From the NCBI RefSeq assembly GCF_003436425.1, contig NZ_QSPK01000078.1, positions 1-9,099 of the forward strand: a stretch of 9,099 nucleotides of DNA. The letters are read 5' to 3'. The notes beneath the pieces are model-generated. The model had not been told where the DNA came from. It did not search any database and saw nothing but the letters and a program-made list of their open reading frames with translations. A program made the translations under genes and the position numbers. The DNA is from Eubacterium sp. TM05-53. GTDB lineage: Bacteria; Bacillota_I; Bacilli_A; Erysipelotrichales; Erysipelotrichaceae. Shown here piece by piece: positions 1 through 6,439 of the stretch. Each line of letters opens with the position of its first letter. The first letter of the stretch is position 1.

Positions 1-730
1 TAAATATTTCAACTTCTACATCATCCTTTTCACATCCGGGATATGTCTTTTTCGCAAATTCTATTATTTTTAATGCATATTCTAAAGATACCTTATGAGT
101 ATGACATGTATTTTTCTCAAGATATCTAGCAACTGTTTCAGCCTTCTTGTTCTTCAATAAATCCGGATGTGGATATTTTTTTAGGATTGTCATTGGAATA
201 TCACTGTATCCATCCTTAAATAAATCAAGATATCCCGGAAAACAGATGCTTAACTGATTTTGAAATGTAACCTTGTATTTTCTAAGATGATTCAACTGAT
301 CTTCATACAATCGATTCTTTTTCCTGAGCCAGTTATATGTTTCATCCTTCTTTTTTAGTTCCATCATTTCTTCTTTATCATAATAAACTTTTGAAATAGA
401 TATTGGATCAAGCTTATCCGTCTTCTTATTATGTATTTCTTCTTTCCGCTTTCTGGCAGATTCTAAAGGATTGATTATATATGTCTTTATACTGTTCTTA
501 CTTAGAAATCTTTCTAAAGGTTTTGTATAAACACCGGTTGCTTCAAATACGGCACATACCTTTTCATTGGTTTCAGCTTCCAGCTTCTGAATATCTTCTA
601 GAAGTCTTTTAAATCCTTCAATATCATGATCAATTTTATTTACTTTACCAAAACGTTTATTGTTCTTGATAAAACACATGTAATGACTGTTTCCGTTGGA
701 AACATCAATGCTTACTATTGGACCTTCCAT
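1..730 (-). CDS. IS110-family DEDD recombinase (transposase), N-terminal 243 residues, cut by window edge
   Basis: The protein starts MEGPIVSIDVSNGN and stays open to the edge of the window, so its C-terminal part lies outside. IS110 recombinases have an N-terminal RuvC-like DEDD domain and a C-terminal domain with a catalytic serine. Here the four acidic residues fall at D9 (in SIDVS), E63 (in FEATGVY), D105 and D108 (in KTDKLDP), with the spacing expected of the family. Residues after about 115 are rich in lysine, as in the linker that joins the two domains. The start is supported by an AAAGGAAG ribosome-binding site at 737-744. No frameshift or internal stop is seen in the visible part, so the gene may be active. 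The serine-containing domain cannot be checked here. The gene enzymatically recombines element and target DNA, guided in characterised relatives by an element-encoded RNA. Confidence 0.9.
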   Translation of the reverse strand, partial: MEGPIVSIDVSNGNSHYMCFIKNNKRFGKVNKIDHDIEGFKRLLEDIQKLEAETNEKVCAVFEATGVYTKPLERFLSKNSIKTYIINPLESARKRKEEIHNKKTDKLDPISISKVYYDKEEMMELKKKDETYNWLRKKNRLYEDQLNHLRKYKVTFQNQLSICFPGYLDLFKDGYSDIPMTILKKYPHPDLLKNKKAETVARYLEKNTCHTHKVSLEYALKIIEFAKKTYPGCEKDDVEVEIF

Positions 731-739
731 ACAATACTT

Positions 740-947
740 CCTTTCATTAAACAGTAGAGATAACTTCCAAATTTCTGCTCCATATTGTTTCGTTTTACAT
801 ACTGACTTGATTCAATTACCGTCTTTTTAGATATAAGCTTATTCATAAACAGAAATAGGAAGAATGACGTTTTTTCTAACTGACTCAAAGGTCTAAAAAG
901 AACTGCATCATTTCTTCTCTAAGACTTTGTTCTCATTACATGCCTGC
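740..947 (-). ncRNA. Candidate bridge RNA region of the IS110 element
   Basis: In IS110-group elements a structured non-coding RNA that pairs with both donor and target DNA is encoded in the long non-coding end upstream of the recombinase. This stretch has that position and has no ORF of interest. It can form stems, including a perfect 10-bp pairing of 822-831 with 892-901 that encloses a loop of 60 bases. A second possible stem pairs GTCT at 925-922 with AGAC at 894-891, and it competes with the first. I could not assign target-binding or donor-binding loops, because that needs the element ends and an empty target site. Limits are approximate. Confidence 0.3.
822..901. repeat. Perfect 10-bp inverted repeat in the IS110 non-coding end
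   Basis: TCTTTTTAGA at 822-831 is the exact reverse complement of TCTAAAAAGA at 892-901, and the arms are separated by 60 bases. In a minus-strand transcript this would close a large loop, compatible with the internal-loop architecture of bridge RNAs. The arms are AT-rich, so chance cannot be excluded. Confidence 0.45.
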
Positions 948-982
948 AAAAAGAAAAAGCCAGGAATATTATATCCTGACTT
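948..982 (-). terminator. Terminator-like hairpin upstream of the IS110 recombinase
   Basis: On the minus strand AAGTCAGGA (982-974) pairs with TCCTGGCTT (965-957) over nine base pairs including one G-T wobble, around an 8-base AT loop. It is followed by TTT, C and a further run of five T. It could stop readthrough from the MATE operon, protecting the element from outside transcription, or it could be the first stem-loop of the bridge RNA. It could also be a second chromosomal terminator outside the element. Confidence 0.45.
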
Positions 983-1106
983 GAATACCATGAATAACTA
1001 AACAAACAATTGATTCTCTTTCAATAGAAATGATTCTTGATCTGTTCATCTACATTATACAATTCTATATTAACCAGAATACTTTTCTTCCTGGTTTCAT
1101 AATACG

Positions 1107-1144
1107 AAAAAGGATCTCAGTTTATACTATTACTGGAATCCTTT
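1107..1144 (-). terminator. Rho-independent terminator of the GntR-ROK-MATE operon
   Basis: Beginning six bases after the MATE stop codon, AAAGGATTCCAGT (1144-1132) pairs with ACTGAGATCCTTT (1120-1108) around a 10-base loop, with a two-base internal mismatch. The second arm ends in a run of T. This fits an intrinsic terminator closing the operon. Confidence 0.75.
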
Positions 1145-1150
1145 GAAACA

Positions 1151-2515
1151 TTAAAGTTCATTCACAATGTTATGTACCCAAATCCCCTTTTTGACTAATG
1201 TGATTCCTAATATTGCCTTAGGAATATCAACACATTGTACAAGTAAGTACACATTGAATATAGGAAGATTTGTAAAACGAGTTAAACACAACGCAACCAT
1301 AAACGTAAATATAAATGTATATCCACTATCAAAGAAGAATGTTAATAATGTTTTTCCGCCTGCTCGCATTGTAAAGTAGCTACTATAATACAAAGAAATA
1401 ATTGGAAGCATACAAGCCGAAACTCTCAACAAAGATGTTGCTAATGACTTTACTTCTATAGACGTATTATAGATTTGAGGAATAAAGGATGAACATCCAA
1501 ACAATGCCACACCAATACCTAAACACATCATAAAATTCATAAATACCATCTTCAAATCACAGTCTTTGGCATATTCAATTTCACCAGCACCCAATCTTTG
1601 ACCTACAATGATTGAAATCGAATTTCCCATTGCATAACAAATGATCATAAAGAAATTGGTTACTGTTGTTGTGATATTGATGGCAGCCACAGCCGCAAGT
1701 CCTCTTGTTGAATAACATTGAGAGATAAGTGCAATGGATATCGACCACAATATCTCATTACACAAAAGAGGCATCCCTCTTTTAACCACATTCTTAAATA
1801 TATCACCAGATATCTTATCCAAACGCATCGCATCTTGTAAATATTCATTCTTATATCCCGCAGCTATATTTATACTCATTTCCACTACACGAGAAACCAC
1901 CGTCCCAATTGCCGCGCCTATAACGCCAAGTCTAGGAAAACCAAAATGTCCAAAAATTAAAATGTAGTTGATACAAAAGTTCACAATAACGGCTATAACA
2001 CTAGCCTTCATCGGTAAAACTGTATTCCCTGTTTCTCTTAATGAAGAAGAATATACTTGTGTAATCGCAAATGGAATCAGTCCAATCAACATAACATTCA
2101 TATACTGCATGCCATAATTCAATGTTGTCAAACTATCTGTTGGATCATCATTTAAATATAAAGAAATTAATGAAGGTCCAAGTAATTTAAAAATACAAAT
2201 GGCCAGTACCGAAATCAAAATACCAATCAACATTTTAATTCGAAAACAATTATGTACACCATCTCGATTTCCTCTTCCATAGAACTGTGCCAAGAATATT
2301 CCAGCCCCTGACATTGCACCAAAAACACTCACATTAAACACTTGAAACAACTGATTTGAAATAGATACACCACTCATAGATAGTGTTCCCAATTGTCCAA
2401 TCATAATGTTATCTAATAAACTGGCAAGATTGGTAAACCCATTCTGTATCACAATCGGTATACATACAATCAAAACCATTCGATAAAACTTTTTATCACC
2501 AATTAACGATTTCAT
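1151..2515 (-). CDS. MATE-family multidrug/small-molecule efflux transporter
   Basis: A 454-residue polytopic membrane protein whose length and segment pattern match the MATE family, which has 12 transmembrane helices in two six-helix bundles. The N-terminal half carries the family pattern: a proline in helix 1 (CIPIVIQNGF), a conserved DNIMIGQLG segment near residues 35-43, then QLFQVF and GAGIFLAQFYGRGN leading into the first cytosolic loop. The second bundle repeats this with GNSISIIVGQRLGAGE near residue 300. MATE proteins export cationic drugs or metabolites using a sodium or proton gradient; the substrate here cannot be told. The start has a strong AGGGGGAAGG ribosome-binding site 36 bases after the ROK kinase gene, making it the last gene of a three-gene operon. 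Linkage to a sugar-type kinase and a GntR/UTRA regulator is unusual for a general drug pump and hints at a specific substrate. This last point is inference. Confidence 0.92.
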   Translation of the reverse strand: MKSLIGDKKFYRMVLIVCIPIVIQNGFTNLASLLDNIMIGQLGTLSMSGVSISNQLFQVFNVSVFGAMSGAGIFLAQFYGRGNRDGVHNCFRIKMLIGILISVLAICIFKLLGPSLISLYLNDDPTDSLTTLNYGMQYMNVMLIGLIPFAITQVYSSSLRETGNTVLPMKASVIAVIVNFCINYILIFGHFGFPRLGVIGAAIGTVVSRVVEMSINIAAGYKNEYLQDAMRLDKISGDIFKNVVKRGMPLLCNEILWSISIALISQCYSTRGLAAVAAINITTTVTNFFMIICYAMGNSISIIVGQRLGAGEIEYAKDCDLKMVFMNFMMCLGIGVALFGCSSFIPQIYNTSIEVKSLATSLLRVSACMLPIISLYYSSYFTMRAGGKTLLTFFFDSGYTFIFTFMVALCLTRFTNLPIFNVYLLVQCVDIPKAILGITLVKKGIWVHNIVNEL

Positions 2516-2537
2516 GCCCTTCCCCCTCTATGTAAGA

Positions 2538-2569
2538 AATACCGAGAACATTTAATGATTCTCGGTATT
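2538..2569 (-). other. Intercistronic hairpin around the ROK kinase stop codon
   Basis: AATACCGAGAA at 2538-2548 is a perfect 11-bp inverted repeat of TTCTCGGTATT at 2559-2569, with a 10-base loop that contains the kinase stop codon (2552-2554). On the minus strand the hairpin is followed by TTTCTTACATAG, a poor U-tract. It is therefore more likely a partial attenuator, mRNA stabiliser or processing site than a full terminator. It would lower or tune expression of the downstream MATE gene relative to the regulator and kinase. Confidence 0.7.
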
Positions 2570-3391
2570 ATTTTTGTAGTAACACAATGCACCTAATAAA
2601 TTGGCATCATTGTTAAATTTACAAGCTTTGACAACAGGCTTCTCCAATGTAGGAAACCATTGTTTCAAATTATTCATATTTTCTTTGATACACTCAATGA
2701 GTTTAGGCTGTGCCGATATGCCTCCACCAATCAAAATTGTATCCACATCCAATAATAATTGAAGATTATTTAACATCCAAGCCAAATTTTGGCAATATTT
2801 GTTGAAATCTGCATATACTTTTTCATCATCTAAATGATCAAAAAGTTCTTTACCCGTTAAACCCGTTGCTCTTTCAAGACCATCTTTTCCAAAGCAATAC
2901 GCCATGGTATTCTTAAAAGTCTTTTCCGTATCCATATGCGCATCTGAATATTCACCAGCCAATAAATGTGAACCTTCATATACCTTATGGTCAATCACTA
3001 TACCCATTCCAATATAGGTACCTAAAACAACAACCAAAGCATTCTTTGAATGTATCAAATTTCCAAATCCAAGCTCTGCCCACGTTGCACAACGACCATC
3101 ATTTTCAATTGTCACTTTACAATCTTTAATTTCTTCCAACCTTTCCTTTAAAGGATAATTTGAAAGAAACGCAAGCCTACCTGTAATAAAAGCTTTTGAA
3201 TGATCTTTATTCAAAATTCCAGGCATACTGATCGCAATTCCAGTATATTCAAAGGGTAAATCACAAATGGATTGAACTATTTTATCCGCCGTATCCAAAG
3301 TAGGATATTCCCCTTTTTGTAGGATATTTCCCGACACATCGCATAATCCATATTTAATATTGGTTCCACCAATGTCAATCGTTAAAATCAT
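2552..3391 (-). CDS. ROK-family sugar/glycoside kinase lacking the usual zinc motif
   Basis: A 279-residue ROK (repressor, ORF, kinase) protein. The ATP phosphate-binding loop is DIGGTNIKYG at residues 6-15, the catalytic aspartate is D98 in IENDGR, and the adenosine-side glycine motifs are LGTYIGMG (123-130) and IGGGIS (221-226). The C-terminal NDANLLGAL matches the family end. ROK sugar kinases normally bind zinc through a histidine and a C-G-x-x-G-C cluster; here the region reads AGEYSDAHM at 145-153 followed by no cysteine cluster, which shortens the protein. I recall the same loss in BglK-type beta-glucoside kinases, so a disaccharide or glycoside substrate is possible. There is no DNA-binding domain, so it is an enzyme and not a NagC-like repressor. 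Its ATG overlaps the GntR stop by ATGA at 3388-3391, implying translational coupling. Substrate unproven. Confidence 0.88.
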   Translation of the reverse strand: MILTIDIGGTNIKYGLCDVSGNILQKGEYPTLDTADKIVQSICDLPFEYTGIAISMPGILNKDHSKAFITGRLAFLSNYPLKERLEEIKDCKVTIENDGRCATWAELGFGNLIHSKNALVVVLGTYIGMGIVIDHKVYEGSHLLAGEYSDAHMDTEKTFKNTMAYCFGKDGLERATGLTGKELFDHLDDEKVYADFNKYCQNLAWMLNNLQLLLDVDTILIGGGISAQPKLIECIKENMNNLKQWFPTLEKPVVKACKFNNDANLLGALCYYKNNTENH

Positions 3392-4110
3392 AATTTATGC
3401 GACGTTGAAATTGTGTAACTATATAAATCGCCACGATAGTAACACATTGTATACTCCATCTTATTCTTCTTTTTATCATAAGAAACACGCTTACGGGCTA
3501 AAACCGGCTGATCCTTACGTATTTTCAATGCCAAACATATTTCTTCACTCGGATTGATGGCAGAAAACTCTTCATCTATTCTTGTCGGTGCACCAATCAC
3601 TTCATAAATAGATTGTGTTTGTTCTTCCATATTCAAAGGTATATTTAAACTTAAAGGGAAATAAGACACAAAATACACCAACAATACATCATCTGCAGTA
3701 CGAACTCTTCGAACACAATACATCATTTCTTCATCTAAGCCAAACAATTCTCTTGTAGCTTCATCCGGAATTTCTTTTGTGATGTGAAAAGATTTTGTTC
3801 CCGGCATTCTTCCTAAAGCTGTCATTTCATCTGTAAAACTACGGATATGTGACAATTCCTCTTTGATTTTAGGTCTGTATGTCACAAACGTACCCTTGCC
3901 ACGACCACGCTTCACCATACCTTCCTGCTCTAATTCAAGAATAGCCTGTCTAGCTGTAATTCTTGAAACATCGTAAATCTCTTGAATTTCCATTTCACTG
4001 TCAACGCGATCTCCTACAGCCAAGATTCCATCTTGAATATCTTTTTTGTAGAACTCCTTAATTTGTTTATAGTAAGGAAGATGACCCGGCGTTGTATCCA
4101 ACTTATGCAT
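3388..4110 (-). CDS. GntR-family transcriptional regulator with UTRA effector domain (HutC/FarR type)
   Basis: The 240-residue protein has a winged helix-turn-helix at about residues 11-77. This contains the family pattern Y-x-Q-I at the start, then an E-x-x-I-x-x-x-Y-x-V-S-R-x-T-A-R-Q-A recognition region (39-56), ending with the wing RGRGKGTFV (68-76). Residues from about 95 to 235 form a UTRA domain, with SFTDEM, the central Y-F-V-S-Y-F-P segment and a C-terminal Y-T-x-C-Y-Y-R-G-D strand. UTRA domains bind small ligands, often sugar phosphates. The start is set by an AAGGAGAT ribosome-binding site nine or so bases upstream. It is the first gene of an operon with the ROK kinase and MATE gene and is preceded by a consensus promoter overlapped by a palindrome, so it probably represses its own operon. 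The kinase product would be a natural candidate for effector, by inference. Confidence 0.92.
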   Translation of the reverse strand: MHKLDTTPGHLPYYKQIKEFYKKDIQDGILAVGDRVDSEMEIQEIYDVSRITARQAILELEQEGMVKRGRGKGTFVTYRPKIKEELSHIRSFTDEMTALGRMPGTKSFHITKEIPDEATRELFGLDEEMMYCVRRVRTADDVLLVYFVSYFPLSLNIPLNMEEQTQSIYEVIGAPTRIDEEFSAINPSEEICLALKIRKDQPVLARKRVSYDKKKNKMEYTMCYYRGDLYSYTISTSHKL

Positions 4111-4130
4111 AATTTGATCTCCTTATAAAT

Positions 4131-4142
4131 TTGTTATAACAA
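4131..4142. promoter_or_regulatory. Candidate GntR operator, 12-bp perfect palindrome
   Basis: TTGTTATAACAA reads the same on both strands. It begins at the downstream edge of the -10 box of the GntR operon promoter and covers the expected start site, a position where a bound repressor would block transcription. The GT...AC core matches the outer bases of the usual HutC-subfamily site (GT-N-TA-N-AC), while the central two bases differ. Confidence 0.5.
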
Positions 4143-4171
4143 TTATATGATATTTCTTCTTCGCTTGTCAA
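4142..4171 (-). promoter_or_regulatory. Sigma-A type promoter for the GntR-ROK-MATE operon
   Basis: On the minus strand a perfect TTGACA (4171-4166) lies 18 bases from a perfect TATAAT (4147-4142). The promoter is inside the 3' end of the metallophosphoesterase gene, whose stop codon overlaps the -10 box. The expected start is near 4135, giving a leader of about 25 bases to the GntR start codon. Confidence 0.8.
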
Positions 4172-4763
4172 TTTCAATCCATTCATCTAATGTCATTGGA
4201 ACATAATCGCTGTACATACAAAAACAATTAATCAACTGACAAGGCACACCCTCCAATTGACCATCGCTGATTCTTGGATGTTTTTGTTGATGAATATACT
4301 CTTGATACGCATCCAAAAACTGCTGATCTTGGGTCGCATGAATATGTCCATGCAACATAAATGTTTTTGGATTTCCATCCTCATCTCTTCGATATTGTCC
4401 GTTATAGCACGCAATTGGATAATGAGACAACACTACTTTTCGCTTATTCTCATTTAATTCCGCATAATCTTTGATCCACACAAATCTTGAAGTATCAAAA
4501 TTTTTATCATCCAAGAAACGATCGTGATTTCCACGAATCAAATAAATCTTACCCTTTAATTCATCTAAGATCTCTGCCGTTTGACTTGCGTTTCCCCAAG
4601 AAAAATCTCCCAAAACAACAACTTCATCATTCTTTCGAACTTTACTGTTCCATTGATCAATCATATATTCATTCATGTGTTCAATGTCTTCAAAGCCTCT
4701 TTGATCCATCTTTTCATTCAACGAACGATGAAAAAAATGTGTATCCGCAATATAATAACGCAT
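4143..4763 (-). CDS. Calcineurin-like metallophosphoesterase
   Basis: A 206-residue cytosolic protein with all five metal-binding blocks of the calcineurin-like phosphoesterase fold: DTHFFH (D7, H9), GDFSW (G52-D53), GNHD (78-81), the SHYP histidine (H114) and HGHIH (138-142). The small size, the FFHRSLNE start and the R-G-x-E-x-x-x-x-M-N insert near residues 22-31 resemble the group of small predicted phosphoesterases of COG4186 rather than the longer nucleotidases or Mre11-like nucleases. The metal-dependent phosphodiester or phosphomonoester substrate is unknown. A GAAAGGATGAG ribosome-binding site precedes the ATG by a slightly long spacing. The gene begins 42 bases after the lipoprotein gene, just beyond that gene's terminator. 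I see no clear promoter of its own, so it may depend on readthrough. Its own 3' end holds the next operon's promoter. Confidence 0.9.
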   Translation of the reverse strand: MRYYIADTHFFHRSLNEKMDQRGFEDIEHMNEYMIDQWNSKVRKNDEVVVLGDFSWGNASQTAEILDELKGKIYLIRGNHDRFLDDKNFDTSRFVWIKDYAELNENKRKVVLSHYPIACYNGQYRRDEDGNPKTFMLHGHIHATQDQQFLDAYQEYIHQQKHPRISDGQLEGVPCQLINCFCMYSDYVPMTLDEWIEIDKRRRNII

Positions 4764-4787
4764 CTTTTAACTCATCCTTTCAAACAG

Positions 4788-4812
4788 AAAATAGCGGAAA
4801 ACCCGCTATTTT
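4788..4812 (-). terminator. Rho-independent terminator after the lipoprotein gene
   Basis: A 10-bp perfect stem pairs AAAATAGCGG (4812-4803 on the minus strand) with CCGCTATTTT (4797-4788) around a GTTTT loop. The lipoprotein stop codon TAG lies inside the first arm. The T-run is in the second arm and is only four long, followed by CTGTTTG, so termination could be partial, leaving readthrough into the phosphoesterase gene. Confidence 0.7.
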
Positions 4813-5318
4813 ATCATACACGCAAATCCTTCTTGTTTAAAAGCACTTTGCGTCTTTTTCAAACTTACATAATCCGATTGAGCTTCGCCCTTATCCAATA
4901 AGCCACTTTCAATCAGTGTATCTATATTTGCTGTTTTAAAATCCATTTCCAACGTCACTTCAACCTGCTGTTCTTTTAATTCAGTAGATACATGAACGCC
5001 TTCAATCGAATTATATTTATCATCCAATGAAGAATTGATCTTAGATTGAATCTGTTCAGAATTCATATCTTCTGTTATACCTAAATCTGAAAAGCTCATC
5101 GCAAACTTCTGTGTCATCTTTTGAATCTTATCCCCCTTAGCTTCAAAAGTAACTTGTTGCGAAGAATCATTCTTACAATCGATTACCTTTATTTTATTTG
5201 TCTTTTTTACTGTAACCGGTGCTTTTTCCGTTGACTTACTCTTTTGACCAGTAAGATCACTCACTTTTGTACAGCCACTCAACAATAAACATGCACACAA
5301 CAAATATTGAATTCGCAT
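4806..5318 (-). CDS. YehR/DUF1307-like lipoprotein
   Basis: A 170-residue secreted lipoprotein. The signal peptide MRIQYLLCACLLLSGC has a lipobox LLSG before C16, the predicted lipidated cysteine, so the mature protein should be anchored on the outer face of the membrane. After a charged lysine-rich linker (about 22-45) the body reads as the DUF1307 family, known from E. coli YehR. It has a V-T-F-E-A-K-G-D-K strand near residues 56-64, a KYNSIEGV segment near 101-108, a TLEMDFKTANI strand, and a C-terminal S-L-K-K-T-Q-x-x-F-K-Q-E-G-F helix. No enzymatic role is known for the family. A strong AAGGGGGAA ribosome-binding site precedes the start and the gene lies only 29 bases after the aminotransferase, so it is probably the last gene of the transporter operon. 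The family match is from memory of YehR, with moderate certainty. Confidence 0.8.
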   Translation of the reverse strand: MRIQYLLCACLLLSGCTKVSDLTGQKSKSTEKAPVTVKKTNKIKVIDCKNDSSQQVTFEAKGDKIQKMTQKFAMSFSDLGITEDMNSEQIQSKINSSLDDKYNSIEGVHVSTELKEQQVEVTLEMDFKTANIDTLIESGLLDKGEAQSDYVSLKKTQSAFKQEGFACMIK

Positions 5319-5347
5319 AAGTATTCCCCCTTACGCAAATCATTTTA

Positions 5348-6439
5348 TCATGAAATCAAATGTTCATCCACAAAGTTCGAAAGTTCATCCAAGCCAGCCT
5401 TAAACAACTTACTATCTTGAGCTAAACCTAAGCGGAAATAGTATTCTTTATCAAAGCAAAATCCTGGCACAAAGAAAACACCTTTTTCTGCCAATAATAA
5501 TTTCGCAAATATCTCACTCTTTAACTCAAAATAATATTTCAGAAAACACACCGTACCACCACTAGGCAATACACATTCAAAATGAGGATTATCTTTAAGC
5601 CATTCATGAACAATGGTTTTATTAGATGAAATAATTTCCTTCGCTCTTAAAATCAATTCATCCTTATGCTTAAGGGCAATCCATCCCAATTTATCCACTA
5701 AAGGACCTGTAGAAATCATAGAATAATCCCTTCTCACATTGATTTGATGAATCACATATGTATTGGCTTTGATCCACCCAAGACGTAATCCGGCAAGCGA
5801 GAAAATCTTACTTAGACTCGAAGTTGAAATACCATTCTCATATAAATCACTTATAGAAGTCTCGTCATTCAACCCGCGATATACTTCATCACAAAGAATA
5901 TAAGTACCATATGGTTTGCATACTTCAATCAATTCATTTAGAAAATTGTTAGAATATTCTGTCCCCGTTGGATTCGATGGATTATTTAAAATAATCATTT
6001 TTGTTGAGGCATTCAGCATCTTTCTAAACTTTTTTACACCAACCTGCCAATCATATTCATCCAATTCAACCAAGTGCACTTTACAACCAATTGATTTTGG
6101 AACATCCACAAACTGCTGATACCCAGGAACAACACAAATCACTTCATCCCCTTTTTCCAACAATGTATTCATCACTAATTCATTGGCCTGCAAACACCCT
6201 TGTGCCGTTGTGATATTGTCAATTGTTCCATGCTCATATAAAGATAAGATTTCCTTTTTTAATTCAACATCCCCTGTAATTTGACCATAATCTAATGTTA
6301 AATTCGAAAGATCAAATTCTTCCAGGTCCAACAATTCTTGTAAAGTAAGTGCTTTTACACATGTATCTGTCATGTTGTAGATGGCATCATTTTCATAGTC
6401 ATTCATCCATTGTTCGACTTTAAAATCTGGCAATCTCAT
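5348..6439 (-). CDS. PLP-dependent class I/II aminotransferase
   Basis: A 363-residue fold-type I aminotransferase with all key residues. YGQITGD (51-57) is the N-terminal substrate-side segment, NNPSNPTG (152-159) holds the ring-stacking asparagine N156, and CDEVYR (183-188) holds D184, which pairs with the pyridine nitrogen. [16 protein letters not shown] (207-222) has the Schiff-base lysine K211 and the phosphate-binding R219. FRLGLA (335-340) contains R336, which binds the substrate carboxylate. The N-terminal [15 protein letters not shown] and the general layout recall a Firmicutes group related to arginine-derivative enzymes such as capreomycidine synthase, but that link is from memory. 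The ATG overlaps the ABC ATPase stop by ATGA (6436-6439), so the enzyme is translationally coupled to an amino acid importer and shares its T-box control. It may therefore use or recycle the imported amino acid. Substrate not proven. Confidence 0.9.
   Translation of the reverse strand: MRLPDFKVEQWMNDYENDAIYNMTDTCVKALTLQELLDLEEFDLSNLTLDYGQITGDVELKKEILSLYEHGTIDNITTAQGCLQANELVMNTLLEKGDEVICVVPGYQQFVDVPKSIGCKVHLVELDEYDWQVGVKKFRKMLNASTKMIILNNPSNPTGTEYSNNFLNELIEVCKPYGTYILCDEVYRGLNDETSISDLYENGISTSSLSKIFSLAGLRLGWIKANTYVIHQINVRRDYSMISTGPLVDKLGWIALKHKDELILRAKEIISSNKTIVHEWLKDNPHFECVLPSGGTVCFLKYYFELKSEIFAKLLLAEKGVFFVPGFCFDKEYYFRLGLAQDSKLFKAGLDELSNFVDEHLIS

Larger units (their letters stand above)
802..984. 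repeat. Three copies of a CTGACT-type motif in the IS110 non-coding end
   Basis: CTGACTTGA occurs at 802-810 and 976-984, and CTGACTCA occurs at 880-887, all in the same orientation. The first and third sites are also preceded by a CGTTTT block (from 791 and from 868). They could be protein-binding sites for the recombinase, recurring bridge RNA loop sequences, or chance. Confidence 0.3.
1..985 (-). mobile_element. IS110-family insertion sequence, recombinase-proximal part; outer boundary not resolved
   Basis: The element is recognised from the recombinase gene and the long non-coding stretch before its start codon. IS110 elements usually lack long terminal inverted repeats and make no obvious target duplication, so the end cannot be read from one copy. 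The boundary must lie between the start codon at 730 and the terminator of the MATE operon, which ends at 1107. The end at 985 is nominal: it includes the repeats and hairpin described separately. The element sits directly downstream of the transcription terminator of the neighbouring operon, a position that would not disrupt a gene. Confidence 0.5.

Noticed and set aside
1054..1059. A perfect TATAAT on the minus strand upstream of the IS110 element.
   Set aside because: No -35 box is seen at 16-18 bases and the area is AT-rich, so a promoter for the recombinase or bridge RNA could not be supported.
4487..4901. Two plus-strand ORFs of 106 and 117 codons.
   Set aside because: They lie opposite the metallophosphoesterase and lipoprotein genes, cross the terminator and show no recognisable domain or ribosome-binding site.
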